From: Ceratotherium simum simum
Lineage: Eukaryota; Chordata; Mammalia; Perissodactyla; Rhinocerotidae
Assembly (NCBI RefSeq): GCF_000283155.1
Contig: NW_004454265.1
Location: 2,885,497 to 2,949,496, forward strand
Length of the DNA stretch: 64,000 nt
Reading direction: 5' to 3'
Made by a program: the position numbers and the translations under genes
The notes under the pieces: model-generated
What the model saw: the letters and a program-made list of their open reading frames with translations, nothing else
Database searches by the model: none
Told to the model about the DNA's origin: nothing
Shown: positions 36,124 to 48,009 of the stretch, piece by piece
How positions within the stretch are numbered: the first letter of the stretch is position 1
How the letters are laid out: each line of letters opens with the position of its first letter

Positions 36124-36230
36124 CTTTCAAGCTGCAGGGGGGCAGGGCTGTGTCTGCTCGTCTCTGCCCTCCGCCATTGTATCCTCATGCCTCACACGGT
36201 GCCTGACACATACGGTTACATAAAGGCAAG
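36124..36230 (+). repeat. L2 LINE 3' fragment
   Basis: The segment 'ggggggcagggctgtgtctg' then 'cctcacacggtgcctgacac' with 'atacggttacataaa' resembles the L2 3' end. Short. Confidence 0.45.
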
Positions 36231-37825
36231 TTCGCTGACTTGTGGTGACTTGTTTTCATGTGCTTTCTCAAGTTCCGTTTTCAATTTCATGCTTTCTGTG
36301 TGTGGCCTCCATTTAACCTCTAAATGTCTCTTTTTTCTTTTAATGAATATTTATTGAATATTCCTCTTAATACCTGAGTCATTGCTGTGTGCCCAGAATT
36401 ATGCTGGATGCTAAAATTTCTCGTACTTGATGTACACGAGTTCATAACCCAAGCTCAGAAAGCTCAGTGTCCACTGGGCCTGGGAGTCAGTCAGGTGTAG
36501 ACATGCGTTTTCCCTTCCCTAAGTGTGGTGATGCCCACTTCATTCCATCTCACGTGGACACACGTGCGTGGATTCCGCCTTCCCCCTCCACACTAGTGAG
36601 TGCCACAGGAAAAATATAAATAAAGGCCTATGGTGTCAAAAAAGAATGTTATGCTTATAAGTACAAAATGCTTTTTACCTTATCCAGTATTGATAGAAAT
36701 CATACCATTACACACTTCTCAGCAATCTTAATTTAAAAAATACATGATATTCCCTTTCCATCCTGATTAAGGTAGTGCTTATCAAATTCTCCACCCAGAA
36801 ATCTTGAAGGCAGAAAATAGTGAGCATGTATATTCTTGCTGGGTAGTGTGGACAGAAATAGCCATATGCAAACCTAAACTTGATTTGAGGCCTCCTGTTT
36901 TCACTTTAAAATTAAAGACTTTATTTTTTAAAGTCTTTAAAAATGGACTTTATTTTAAATCATACATTTGCTATCCATAGAGTAAAATTGACATCCTGGG
37001 AAGATGAGCCCTGATCTCAGCTCCACGTTCCCCTGGCCTGTTGCTGGGGCATCCTAGTTTTCCAAGTCCAGAAGTGGGATTTGCAAGTTTGAAAGATACT
37101 TAGGCTTAACGAAAAAAAAAATTCTACCCCTAAACACTTATACTTTACTAAGGAAAATAAACTACTACTCATGTGGGCAACCTAAGGGCAGCATAGGCAC
37201 ATACAGCTGTAGGACTTCAGGGAAGCAAAATTTGCTTCAAACGGGAAATGTCTAGGAAGGTTTCAAGAGGAGGCAACATTCCAGGTGGTAAGAATTTTCC
37301 TTTATGTGTTCACTGAAAAGATAGAGCAGGGTCTACTTTTCAGTTTTTCTGTTTCTTCCTCCCATGTCTACTCTGAGATCACCACACCTCACATCTTCTG
37401 ATAATCTCATCCTTATGAATTCTTTTATTTTCTGCATTTAGGAAACAATAAAATTAAGCTTGTGTAAGAATTGTTTTCTAAGCAAGGCTCTAAATGAAGA
37501 CTTTACAGGTAAAATGGCAGGGTTTAGGGGCTATGTGTGGGGTATTTAGGGCTCAGAGGACCTAACATCCAGGTATGGAGACATGTTCCAACGTATAGAG
37601 TTTTCTGAGAGACCACTCTCCAGATAATTGAGATGATGCAGTATTATTTGATGGTGATATATACACTGCAATGTATTATTACTCTTTTGTTTCTGGTTTA
37701 AAAAATTCTCTTTATCGTTGCTTTATTTCAACTCATGACTGACTCATTCCAAGTTTTTGAGTGCGTGATCTTAACCTGAGGTTTTCATGACATGTTGATG
37801 TCCCAATAGGGTTAAGTAGAGAGGG
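36231..37825. other. Unassigned AT-rich stretch with a perfect hairpin
   Basis: A 12 bp inverted repeat, 'ttaaagacttta' (36912-36923) and 'taaagtctttaa' (36929-36940), is separated by five T. A possible MIR3/L2-like fragment lies at 36345-36480. No gene is recognised. Confidence 0.45.
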
Positions 37826-38160
37826 AGTGAGACGGTCAGGGAAAGGGGCTGCAGGGACAGACAGGGCAAGTCACACAGAACCTCATATGCGGTCCTGTCA
37901 GACCCAGGGGCTTAGGCTCTAATTGCTAGGTGAGGAGAAGCAGGAAGAGTTGCCAGCAGGTACTGACCTAATGATGAGATTGGCATTTTAGGTTGTTCCT
38001 CTGGCAGATGACAAATCCTCAGCTAAGGGCAGTGGAAACAGAGAGGATACACTCTGAAGATAATTAGGAAATAGAATTGACAGAACTAGATGACTAATGA
38101 GAAATGAGATTGGAGTGAGCCAAGAGAAGGTGCATACCTGTGTTTTGGAGGGGCTGGAGA
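37826..38160. repeat. Ancient interspersed repeat, related to that at 46.2 kb
   Basis: A purine-rich sequence with 'gacagggcaagtcacacaga', 'ggctctaattgctaggtgag' and 'tggagtgagccaagagaagg' follows a pattern I associate with an old LINE-like repeat. Family unresolved. Confidence 0.35.
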
Positions 38161-38184
38161 GATATAACAATAAAATTTTAATAA

Positions 38185-38395
38185 TAATGAAAATAACTAA
38201 TGTTATTGAGCAACTGCAATGTGCCTGGTGCAAGACTGAATGATTTACATGAATTGTTAACCATCAAGCCTCATGGCAAGCCTTGGAATTCGGTACAATT
38301 AGTGTCCCCATTTTAAAGATGGTGAAACTGAGGCTCAGAGGGGTTACCCAGCCCAAGATCACACAGCTAGAAGGAGCAGAGCTGGCACCACAGGA
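38185..38395 (-). repeat. MIR SINE, antisense
   Basis: It contains 'ttattgagcaactgcaatgt', 'ccattttaaagatggtgaaa', 'ctgaggctcagaggggttac' and 'aagatcacacagctagaagg'. Confidence 0.8.
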
Positions 38396-38459
38396 GCAAC
38401 AAGACAAGTGAGACATAATTGCTGTCCTCAGTAAGACAGGCACTTGAGGAATCTGCTTA

Positions 38460-38675
38460 GGGGTGGCCAGCACTTCACTGTACACAAAACACTTTTGAAT
38501 AGGCTATTTTCTCTGATCCTCACATAGCGCTGTTGGTAAGCATTGTCACCATCATTTTACAGGTGGTGAGACTGAAGCCTAGAGGGAGGGAGTCAGTTGT
38601 CTAAGATCACACAGTGGGGACGTGACACGTCTGGTTCGGATAAGAAGTCTGAGTCCTTTGCAGAATACTACACTC
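38460..38675 (-). repeat. MIR SINE, antisense
   Basis: It contains 'tctgatcctcacatagcgct', 'tcattttacaggtggtgaga', 'ctgaagcctagagggaggg' and 'taagatcacacagtgggga'. It is the second of three MIRs within 0.8 kb. Confidence 0.75.
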
Positions 38676-38747
38676 TTCTTTACAAGCACCACTGGTGAGA
38701 TGCTGCTGCGTGTTTCATGTCGTTCATGGGAAAAGAGTGGAGAAGAT

Positions 38748-38955
38748 AAAGTTTAGATTTTGGAATCAGACTGCTTAGGTTGGCATCCCATTTCTCCTAT
38801 AAGACCTTGGTCAAGTTACTTAATCTCTCTGAGTCTGTTTTCTTATCCAAGTAATGGGAATAATTGTTGCATCTTTTGCTATTTTTATGGTGCTGCAGTC
38901 ATAATTTTTAAAATATAATTTATGTAAAGGGCCTGGCATCTAGTAAAATTCAATA
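38748..38955 (+). repeat. MIR SINE, sense
   Basis: It contains 'attttggaatcagactgctt', 'accttggtcaagttacttaa', 'tctctctgagtctgttttct' and 'gggcctggcatctagtaaaa'. It lies head-on to the preceding MIR. Confidence 0.75.
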
Positions 38956-39249
38956 AACAGTGTAATAACAGTAGTTCAAAGAAACGGCACACAATTAGCT
39001 GTGGAAGGAAATATTAAAATATGTACAATCGGCGTTTGTGATAAACTTTAAAGGATTTCAGAAGTTATAGAAGGAGCAATACTGGGGTTGGAGTATTAAG
39101 AGCATTTTTTAATTCTGAAAATTATTTTTGTTAGGCAGTAGGATTTACAAGCAGGAGAGTTAGGTTATTGGAGATGTACTTAAAGAAAAGCAATTGAGCA
39201 ACCCAATGTAATACTCCTGGTGAGAGTCAGTGAGGTCCTGAGTACGGGT

Positions 39250-39398
39250 GGTAGTGGAGGGAGCGGGAAGGAAGAGGTGGGCAGGCCTGAGGAGGTGGTG
39301 GAGGGAGCAGGGAGCGGGAAGGAAGAGGTGGGCAGGCCTGAGGATGTGGTGGAGGGAGCAGGGAGCGGGAAGGAAGAGGTGGGCAGGCCTGAGGAGCT
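39250..39398. repeat. VNTR-like tandem repeat, 51 bp unit x 3
   Basis: Two full 51 bp units (39297-39347 and 39348-39398) and one shorter 47 bp unit (39250-39296) share 'gggaaggaagaggtgggcag' and 'gcctgagga'. Units 2 and 3 differ at only two positions near their ends. The first unit lacks an internal 'agggagc' duplicate. G-rich on the + strand. The unit length is a multiple of three, so frames stay open on both strands (114 codons on -, 89 on +), which does not imply a protein. Confidence 0.95.
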
Positions 39399-42300
39399 GC
39401 AGAGCAGTTAGGAGAGCTCTTCCCGGCTTGCGTGTGGGTAGCTTGCCCACAACATCACTTGGTGAGTACAAAAGAAATGCAAACTCAGTTTCCAATTGGA
39501 CCAAGCAAGAAATCTAATCTGAACGGCATTTGCTACACTACCGTGAAATGCACTCCAGAATCAGTATAAACAATCTGAGAGTTACATGTTGTTCTGATTG
39601 CGTGCAATTTGTTTTCGTCCTTTGGCACAGGAAACCTGGAGCTGGTGTAGACTCCCTTATCCACCTTAGCTATTCTGTCTGCATTCTGGGAAGTGTTTAC
39701 TGGCTGGCTTGTGTGCTTATGTGAATGTGAGTTTTCAGCATGAAGCGTGGTATCTAGGATTCTTTTTTTCAAAATGCAGAAGGATGTAAGATGCAAAAAT
39801 ATCTACACTCTAGTGGTTGTACTTAGTATTTCAGTTTCAGTTGAGTTTTCATGATTGTCCTGCTGTTAGGCTGAATTAACTTTGAGTAGAGTGACCACTT
39901 TAAAATTATTACTAATAGTGTTTTAATTTCTCATATCCTAGTTTTAATAGAAGTGGTTAGACGTTTTGTAATGATCTTGGTATTCATTCTATAGCAATAA
40001 CTTTAGAATGTCTGTGATCTGAAACTAGCAAAAGATCTTGAGACCAGGCACGATCTTAGGGAAAGGAGAGGGGGGCCTATAGGGTATTTTTCAACATAAC
40101 ATTGGGCTGGGTCATCCTATTTGACCATCTGGACCCACTGGGGTCCAGTGCAACTGGATGGAGCTGTGGGTGCTTATTCAGATTAGGGTAAGGGGTTGAC
40201 TCAGGGATCTGCTTGTAGGTGTCCCCTTCCAGATGGGGACCCTTCCACCCATCTACTCCAGGAGCATCTCAGGTACTGAAATGATCTCAGACCCAAGGTG
40301 ACCAATGACTTAAACAGTTATAACTGGGTTTTTATTTAATATGTTTCTATTTGGCACCTGTTCAAATGACCCCGGGGTGTGGCTCTCTCGGTTGTTAACG
40401 CCTATGAACGTAGCCCGATTCAAACAAGAATAAAGAGTGAGCTACCACAGTGATTCCCATCATCATGTCTTATGTCTGTAAGTTTCACTATGTATGAGGC
40501 AGCAAATAATCATGCCACTGAGAACTTGCTTAGTGAGGCCCAGGACCACCTCACTCGGTGATTGTCGCTATAAAATCTCATAGGACATTCAGAATGTCCT
40601 TAAAGTGCTAGAAACAGGCAAATCTCTTTTCAAGCCTACTACCTCGTATATGCCTCATGTGCCCATAATTTACCTGAATGAATCCTTTAAATGAGCCATT
40701 GATGTCCTATTAGCCATTTTTTTCCTCCCAAAGAAATTCATGTTCAACTGCAAGGTAACTTCCCTGTGTGAAATTTACAAGTCTGTCAGCCATAAAAAAC
40801 ATTAATGCATAATACATAAACAAAATATGTGCTTTTTTTTTTTTCAAAAAATGGCAAAAGAAAAAAGAAAGGAGTTTAGCTTGCTTTCCGAAGGGAGAAA
40901 ACATGGATCTTGCATTTTTATTTTTGATGCCTTTTCGCCTTTAAATATATGACATGACTATTAAGGCCCATATTCACAGCAGGAGTAGGAGGGAAATGGC
41001 AGTAAATTGTAAAGCACATTTACATTATAACAAGGCCCATGGAAGCATTGTAATTCGCACAGTTATTTCAACAGAGTTTGGACTCCCTCCAATTTAATTT
41101 TCTGAAGTTGGGCTGTGCAGCTGGGTCATTCCTGGTCTAATCTGGGAAATGTATCTCCTAAGGTTGTGGATTAGAATGCCAGCCTCCCAGCTGTCACCAA
41201 GGAGCATCATTTACAGCCACTGAGGTCCGAGGACAAAGCATCAGAATCACTTTATGTGGACACAGCAGCCTAGCTAGCTTCATAAATTCTGTTGCAAAGA
41301 GCAATAATCAATATTTCACGTTTAATGATGCAGAGCTAAAATTAGTATAGATTTTATGTCTTCTACTTTTCCAAATTATGCAAACATTAGTAACCCCTTT
41401 TTTAGTGCTCTTATTACACTTCCGTTAAAAAAAGGGCGATTTGGGGGTAGGGGCAGTGGGGAAGGCTGGTGATGTTTAATTGAATGATTGAATAGTCAAA
41501 AGTGTCAAAAGTAATTTTGGCTTTTAACTTTTGTTAAATAGTTACCCTTAGGTTAATATGAAATTATTCCCAACACAAAAAATGGCGTATGCAAGTGGCA
41601 CAGGCTTTGTCACCCACAGCTACGCAGTAGAGTAAATTGCAGAGTGTTTCCACGTTTTAGGCTACCTTAGATGCTCTGGGATGTGCGGGGAATAAAATGG
41701 CCAGGGTGTCAGTCAGGAAAGTTAAAAGGTTGCTGTTTAGACACCAGTGCACTTTAGAGAAAAAGCAATTTTGAGTGGATTTCTGATTTTAAACTTGTCT
41801 GCTTGTTTAGTGAGTAGAAGCAGCAGGGAGAGAAAACAACAAGAACAGCGTTTTATTATTGGGCAGGTTGAGGGGCTGCCTAAGGTGCCACAGCGATGAG
41901 CTTGTCCAACCTCTTAGCTGTATTCTCCTGTTGTGACAGGAGAAAAACCTGCAGGATTAAAGTGGGAGGGGGAATCCAGTAACAAAAGAATAAAATCCAG
42001 CATCCACCATCCAGTTCACACCTAAGTCACTTCAGGATGACTCTCATGACAGTGGGAAACATGGGCTTTGGCAAGTAGTCAATGAGTTATTCCCCCAACA
42101 TACAGCCTACAGTCCATAGCCACTAGTAGCACAGATTTGATTTGGAGAAATGAGATGAAGGAGTATGGAATGTTATATGTCTGGGTTGTACTTGAATAAT
42201 TCAACTTGTACTTTGCAGAGGAGCTTAGCCGAAATTTCAAAAAGGACAAGTTAAATAGAGCATGATGGAAATCTTATCTGGTGAGTCAAATTGAGCCAGA

Positions 42301-42475
42301 AAATTGGGGTTAGGCCCTTGAGTTAGGACAACTCCTGTAGGGGATCAACCATCAAACAGACATGTTCGTTGTTAGTTAACATGATTAATTAACATCATTA
42401 GTTGAATTTGTTGGATTATAGAAAAGGAACTGCAAGGACAGGGTAAAAAAAGCAAATGTAGGATCCTTGAGGCAT
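39399..42475. other. Mostly unassigned; repeat-poor AT-rich block 40.9-41.45 kb
   Basis: No gene is recognised. 40040-40450 holds sequence with 'aagaataaagagtgagctac', perhaps an LTR remnant. 40920-41450 has no repeat I can identify and is rich in homeodomain/POU-like words (see findings). At 42211-42280 splice-like sites ('ctttgcag' and 'ctg|gtgagt') bound a segment with stops in every frame. Confidence 0.4.
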
Positions 42476-42479
42476 GTCA

Positions 42480-42915
42480 GCTGGAGTCCAGGGAGAAGAC
42501 AGATGACTCACTTAGAAGGGTGATGGAAAGAGTTTAATGAAGTGACTACACAGGTATGGGTGGGATGTAGGGAAACACAAGGGATGGTGAGCACCTGGGG
42601 CTACCAAGAGCTGGAAGGGGCAAGAGGAGGGAAGAGAAAGGAAGGTCTTGGAGGGGCAAGAAAAGGGAGCAGTTATGGGAACGTGGCAAGAACTACCACG
42701 TGGGAGAGGCCACCCCATGGGAGCTGCGGCCTTCAGTTACGCCAGCCTGTGCTCCAGTAGGAGAGGAAGCAGGAGAATCAGCACTCCAACTGCTCTCTTC
42801 TGCTGCCAGTGCCCCCTCGCTCAGACCCCATCCGGAGCCACAGAACAAAGACGTCTGGTGGAGAAAGCCCCAATTAGGAGCTTCCCAGAGCGCAGAGGAG
42901 AGTGGAGAAGAGTAA
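42480..42915. repeat. Ancient interspersed repeat, unresolved family
   Basis: The pattern 'gaaagagtttaatgaagtga', 'gggaaacacaagggatggtg', 'agctggaaggggcaagagga' and 'tctcttctgctgccagtgcc' belongs to a common old mammalian repeat. The overlapping 71-114 codon frames here are a by-product of its purine-rich composition. Confidence 0.45.
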
Positions 42916-42917
42916 GG

Positions 42918-43245
42918 AGTATAAATGGGGAGATGTTGGTCAAGAGGTACAATGTCTCAGTTATGCAAGATGAATACGTTCTGGAGATCTAATGTACCCC
43001 AAGGTGCCACAGTTAACGGTACCGTGGTGTATACTCAACATTTGCTAAGAGGGTAGGTCTTAAGTGTTCCCACCACAAAAAAAGGAAAAGAAAATGATAA
43101 CTATGTGAGGTGAGGGATATATTAGCTTGATTGTGGTGATTATTTCACAATGTATGCATATATCAAGTGTATACCTTAAATATATACAATTTTTAATTGT
43201 CAATTATACCTCAATGGATCTGAAAAAATATAATGTTAAATAAAA
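42918..43245 (+). mobile_element. L1 LINE 3' UTR end, sense
   Basis: The characteristic terminal order is present: 'aaatggggagatgttggtca', 'tgcaagatgaatacgttctg', 'ttgctaagagggtaggtctt', 'tgattatttcacaatgtatg' and 'gtcaattatacctcaatgg', ending in an A-rich tail near 43245. Confidence 0.85.
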
Positions 43246-43249
43246 AAGA

Positions 43250-44730
43250 AAGCTACAGAGTGACAAATAAGAGTATTTCTGGAGGGACAGAGAAGAATCA
43301 GCAGAGGACATACAAATTCTTGGGGTTTGGGGGGCCATTAGCTACTAAGGTCTCTTTTCATCTCAGTCGGATCAATACATTCAATTCACTTCTTCAGCAG
43401 ATATTTATGAAGCACCCCCTAAATGCCTCATTTGGAGAATAGGCACCTCAAGGTGAATAAGTCACCATCACTGACCTCAAGGAGCTTAGGAGGGGGTCAG
43501 GTAAAGAGGGGTGCTAAAATAGGGATCACCACAGGTTGCTGAGGAAGCAGCACGGGGAACCCAACGCTCCTGTGAGTTTGGCAAGCCTGCATGGAGGAGG
43601 GGAAAGTTGGAAGGAAGGAAGGAAGGAAGAATTGGTGTGGGCTGGCAGAAGGGTTGGGGACACACTGTCCACGAATGTCCGGTGAGAGAGCACGTGAGTT
43701 CCAGGCTGGTGTGAAGTTTCATATGACTAGACCTGGAGAGGGAGTGTGTGGGGCAGGGCGCATGAGGCGGGGCAGGGGGTGGCAAGCTGGGCGCCAGACC
43801 TTGGCTGAGACCTAGGAATCCACCAGGAGCCATGTCAGTTTCTGTAATAAAATGACATTGCTAGATGCGAAATCAGAGACGAGGAGGACTAGTGGGAGGA
43901 ACCCATGATGGGCTAGATTGGTTTGTAGATGTCTTTAATGGTAAATTAAAGCAAAACTTTCTCAAACAGTGAAATTCTGAGTGAAGATCTGTTAGGCAAG
44001 ATGACTTCCTTATCTATCTCCAGAAAATGAGGACATGGTTTGGAACTTCCAGCCCAGTTGAACTGAAGTGTTTCTGTATAGTTAGCTTAAATAACCAAAT
44101 GATGAAATCAATCCTCCAAATTGTCAGCAGAGCAGCTGGTCAGAAAGCTCTTGTTAGTCGTTGACCTGATGTTTAATATGATTTCCTAGAACGTGGATAG
44201 TCAGACTGAATAAAATGCCACTTCAAAGCCCTTCCACCCCAAGCTCCCTGCGGTGAGAGAGCCCAGGAGAAGGGAGTGGCTGGCACAGAGCACAAGAGCC
44301 CTTTCCTCTCTGCCTCCCACACTCCCAGGGAGAAAGTAAAGGAGAGCACACCACAGGCGCGCCTTAGAGAAGGAAGGTGCCAGGACTACGGACAGCTCAG
44401 ACTCTCCCCTGATCATAATGCAGGGGGTGAAAAGGAAAAGTTTATGACTCAAAAATCCTCCTCTGGTTTTCAAGAATAACTAAGGATTCTTATCGAACCT
44501 ATTTCCTTTCTGTATAAAAGTGGCTTCAAGCCTGACCTTTCATATGACCTAGATTTATTGCTTATGTCAGCAGAGGTGGGATGGGATATGATGGAGGATT
44601 AGGTGGGATAGTTGGGGGAAAATAGAGAATCAATGTAGAGGCTTATTCTTAGAATAAGGAAGCACCATCTATAGTGCTAAAGAGTAAGCTACACCTTGAA
44701 AATAAAATGCCATGTATAAGATTGAAAAGG
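43250..44730. other. Unassigned stretch with a (GGAA)n run
   Basis: An old SINE/LINE-type fragment lies near 43385-43500 ('atatttatgaagcacccc'). A GGAA tetranucleotide run is at 43609-43629. A G-rich block at 43735-43800 gives long frames on both strands (115 codons on -). No gene is recognised. Confidence 0.45.
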
Positions 44731-44735
44731 ATGCT

Positions 44736-44868
44736 CTGTCTACCTATCTATCTGTCTGTCTATCTATCTATCTACCTACCTATCTATCTGTCTATCTATC
44801 TATCTATCTATCTGTCTGTCTGTCTATGTATGTATGTATGTATGTATCTGCCTGTCATCTCTATCTTC
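44736..44868. repeat. Compound tetranucleotide microsatellite
   Basis: Blocks of TATC, TGTC, TACC and then TATG units run for about 130 bp. The compound, interrupted structure suggests a moderately variable STR. It produces an artefactual Tyr/Leu/Ser/Ile-repeat ORF. Confidence 0.95.
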
Positions 44869-44869
44869 C

Positions 44870-45500
44870 TACCCATTTATCCTACTCTGCTTACATAGTA
44901 CTCGCTTCCACTTACTGTGAAAAGCACACATGTAAGAGAGTTAAAATAAAAATAAAGACGTTTACACATCATGTAGTGAAAGAGGGGGGAATAATTGTAC
45001 TAATAGCCTGAAAAGAATAGTCATGGCAATTGAATATTGAATGTAGCTTAAGCTTCTGGCAGCCAAGGCAAAATAAACAAAGCTCTGTAAGACTTATAAG
45101 TTGCTCTTGCTGATGAAAAGAGGTGCACTATTACTATATCAAAAGGGGAAACTAACCCCTAGTACTAAATCCTAAAATTTCATTCTTTTATATTTTCTCT
45201 CTTTTATATAAGAGAAAAATTTAGCAAAGTATCCAGTGTCATATACAGCAACTTTGCAGAAGACACAGACATGTTCTTCACATGAGGTTGGTTATACCAG
45301 TGTTGGATACCACAGCACCAGCCTCTAATGAAAAGAAATCCAAGACCATGGCCTGCTTCATCCATTGGTCTTCTGAATAACACATTTTTAAGACGCTGCT
45401 AAAATGAAACAAAACAACACCACCACCACTGTCCAGTTCGGGACTATTATAGTTCTACAGTTCATCTAGTTAGGATTTTGTATTATGTAGCCCTAGGTTG
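44870..45500. other. Unassigned AT-rich stretch
   Basis: I see nothing assignable. No splice-bounded open segment was found. Confidence 0.5.
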
Positions 45501-45504
45501 TAGC

Positions 45505-45800
45505 TCACTTCTGAGTTAGGATTCTTTCAATTGCAAAAAACAGAAATCTCAACCCAAAGTGCCGTAAGCAAATGAGAGAATCTATTGGCTCATGAAACTG
45601 AAAAGTCCATCAATATGCTGGTTTCAAGTTCCACTTGGACCCAGAAGTCCACAGCATCCCTGGGGCTCTGGCTCCTTGGCTGTTTTCCTTGTCTCCATCC
45701 TCTTTGCTGTGTTATCTTTTTCCTCCAGCTAGCATCTCTCACAGCAGCAAATGCTTCTATTAGAGTTCCAGGTTTTCTCACACTTCAAAATCCTCAGGCT
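45505..45800 (+). repeat. Ancient interspersed repeat, same family as 705-1080
   Basis: It begins 'aggattctttcaattgcaaa', continues 'ctattggctcatgaaactga' and 'aaagtccatcaatatgctgg', and has the tctcc/tcct-rich middle typical of this family. The 96-codon frame through it is not a gene. Confidence 0.5.
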
Positions 45801-45884
45801 CTAAAATTCAGAGGAAGAAAACAAAGTTCTTCTCTAAACACTGAAGTGAAGTTTAAACAATTAACATTGGTTTAGCAAACTAAT

Positions 45885-46190
45885 GTCAAAATATAATGTT
45901 GAGTGAATTAAGCCAGACACAAAAGAATAGATAATCTTATATGAAATTCTAGAACAGGCAAAATTAATCTATGGTGATAGAAATCAGAACAGGGGTGCCT
46001 TTGGGAGAGGGGAATTGATTGTACAGGGACACAAAGGAACTTTCTGGAGTAAGAGAGATGTTCTATATTTTGGTTTGGGCGGTAGTTCTACCAAAGTATG
46101 CATTTGTCAAAAATCATTGTATGACACACTTATGATATGTACATTTCACACACTTAAAGAAGAAAGCCCAGGTAGTAAAAGATCATGCCG
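45885..46190 (+). mobile_element. L1M-type LINE 3' UTR fragment, sense
   Basis: It contains 'gtgaattaagccagacacaa', 'acaggggtgcctttgggaga', 'gttctatattttggtttggg' and 'atatgtacatttcacacact', in L1M 3' UTR order. Confidence 0.75.
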
Positions 46191-46214
46191 CCTGATGTGA
46201 GGAGGCTTGACTGA

Positions 46215-47125
46215 AGTGGGCTAACAAGGGAAGCAGGGAGACAGGAGTCTACTGAAGTTGGCTTAGACCAGACTGAGAAGTAGTCGTCAAGTTCCAGATA
46301 TATTTTGAAGCTGGGGCTGACAAGATTAGCTGATTGACTGACTGTGGATTGTGAGAGGAAGAAGGGAGCAAAGCCTGACTCTTAGGTTTTGGCTCTGCAT
46401 ATCTAGGCAAATAGTGATGCCATTTGCTAAAATGAGGAAGGAATGGTGAAGAAGGAGGTTTGGGTGAGCGTATGGGCAGAGAAATCAAGACTTTGGTTTT
46501 GAACATGAATTGCCTGTCAGACATGCACATGGAGCTGCCAGGTTGGCAAATGGATGCAGAGGGCGAGGTCAGGTCCAAATATAAATTTAAAGCCATGGGA
46601 CTGGATAAGACCTCCTGAGGAGAGAGGATAGACAGGGAAGAGAAGAGGACAGAAGCCTAGGACAGGCTGCTGGCATGTTTCCAGAGGAGCTGAGATTTTG
46701 TAGGAGTGAGAGGGGTCTGGGAGCAGTAATGAGGAGAGAGACTATGTAGTGCATAGCATGTAGGGGAAAAATGGCCACCTCTTAAGGGGACCAGAGGGGA
46801 GAAGGTGTGCTCAGGGACTCAGCCAAGTTTGTCATCAGCAAAATCCCTTATATCCTAAAACTCTTTTCTAAACAGTTCTTTGATCTTCTTGCTCTAACAA
46901 AACCTTAGCTGTCCCCAGAAGACTGAAGCAGTGTTCAGTTAGAAGAAGATAATTAAGGGAACGTTCAAAGAAGTTGAGGAGATAGAGGATTTTGCTGATG
47001 ACAGAATGTGAGTTCCAAAGGGCTTGGTGGAAAGGTTGGAGGGATTGGGAAGAGGTGGTGATTAGGTCAAATTCTGGGACCGTACAGTGAAATGTGAAGT
47101 TAAAGAGATTGGGTAATGGGGGATT
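46215..47125. repeat. Ancient LINE-like interspersed repeat
   Basis: The long purine-rich sequence has 'cagatatattttgaagctgg', 'gcctgtcagacatgcacatg', 'tttaaagccatgggactgga' and 'tagacagggaagagaagagg'. It follows a well-known old mammalian repeat, though I cannot fix the family. Reverse-strand frames of 63-115 codons are artefacts of composition. Confidence 0.5.
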
Positions 47126-47926
47126 ACCTAGGAGACTCGGATGGCTGGTGTGTTAGAAGCATGTTGAGACTAGTTCTGATGGTCTTTTAGGGGCAAATGA
47201 GTAATTAGTTCTGCCTGGGGCTTCCTCTTGGCACTTCAGCAGTTCATGATGATGAGGCAAGTAGTGCGACCTCAGGAATGGTGGTCTTCCCAGGACCAGA
47301 GTTCTGTGGGTCTTCCTTAAATCCCACTGTGACTAACAGCAAGACTGGGGACAGGAAGTCTCACCAGGAACCTGGGCCGTCTTCTGTCGCATTGCTGAAC
47401 CAACCACTGTGGCTGAGGGATGAGATTACAGACACTGGATGCCTGACGTTCAGGGAAGGCGTGTGTGTGGTTTTTGTGTGTAAGTGTGTGTCAGGGAAGA
47501 GTTACCAAGAAACAAGAGAGGATGGTTGCTGAACAGCCAACCCCAGCTCACGTTTGTTAGAGCCCCTCACCTGGCAACCAGCAAAGATAATGCCATTGAC
47601 AGAGGAAAATGGGAAGAGGTGGGTGGATCCACACAAACATATGTCCATTCTGGAAAAACAACAGGAAGCATTATCTTTAGTGATGAAAAAAGTCATGCAA
47701 TTTGAGTGGCAGTGTTGTATTCTAATTTGATCAAAGATCAAATTATATTCTATGTTTAAGCACTTATCCACTACAAAGTCCAGAATTCTTAACAATGATT
47801 ATTATAATTCTTATTATTATAATTCTTACTCAGTCCCAATGTCAATTTTGCTAATAATTGTCCTCAAATATTATTGCCATAAGTACATGGGGTCAATTTG
47901 TAAGACACTTCTTTTCTTTTTCACAG
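47126..47926. other. Sequence upstream of exon A; probable intron
   Basis: No clear repeat. A short AT-rich direct duplication ('ttattataattctta' type) lies at 47800-47830. It ends in a strong polypyrimidine tract and CAG at 47909-47926, which supports the exon that follows. Confidence 0.45.
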
Positions 47927-48009
47927 GAAGAAATGAAAAGATTGCAGAATCCTTTAAAACAAGTTAATGCAATGATGGAAAATAATGATGGAAAAAATTT
48001 ACTTGAAAA
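47927..48009 (+). CDS. Internal coding exon A of an unidentified gene
   Basis: I do not recognise this gene. The 83 nt exon is bounded by a strong acceptor (long T/C tract then 'tttttcacag' ending at 47926) and a consensus donor ('gaaaa|gtaagta' at 48010). Only one of three frames is open. It enters at phase 0 with GAA GAA ATG and leaves two bases (AA) for the next exon. The 27 residues begin EEMKRLQNPLKQVNAMMENN and are rich in Asn, Lys, Glu and Leu, as in a helical or coiled-coil protein; no motif or membrane segment is visible. The next exon, 5.9 kb downstream, continues the frame exactly. An alternative is a spliced non-coding RNA with a chance open frame, or a decayed paralogue. The joint frame agreement makes coding more likely. 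Confidence 0.6.

Noticed and set aside
39250..39398. CRISPR-like array
   Set aside because: The units are contiguous, with no spacers, in a mammalian genome. This is a VNTR.
39160..39517. 114- and 89-codon frames as a repeat protein
   Set aside because: They are open on both strands only because the VNTR unit is 51 bp, a multiple of three. There is no sign of coding selection.
42217..42279. Exon between 'ctttgcag' and 'ctg|gtgagt'
   Set aside because: All three frames contain stops, and phase does not link to exons A or B.
44674..45011. Tyr/Ile/Leu/Ser-repeat frames of 74-99 codons
   Set aside because: They are translations of the tetranucleotide microsatellite.
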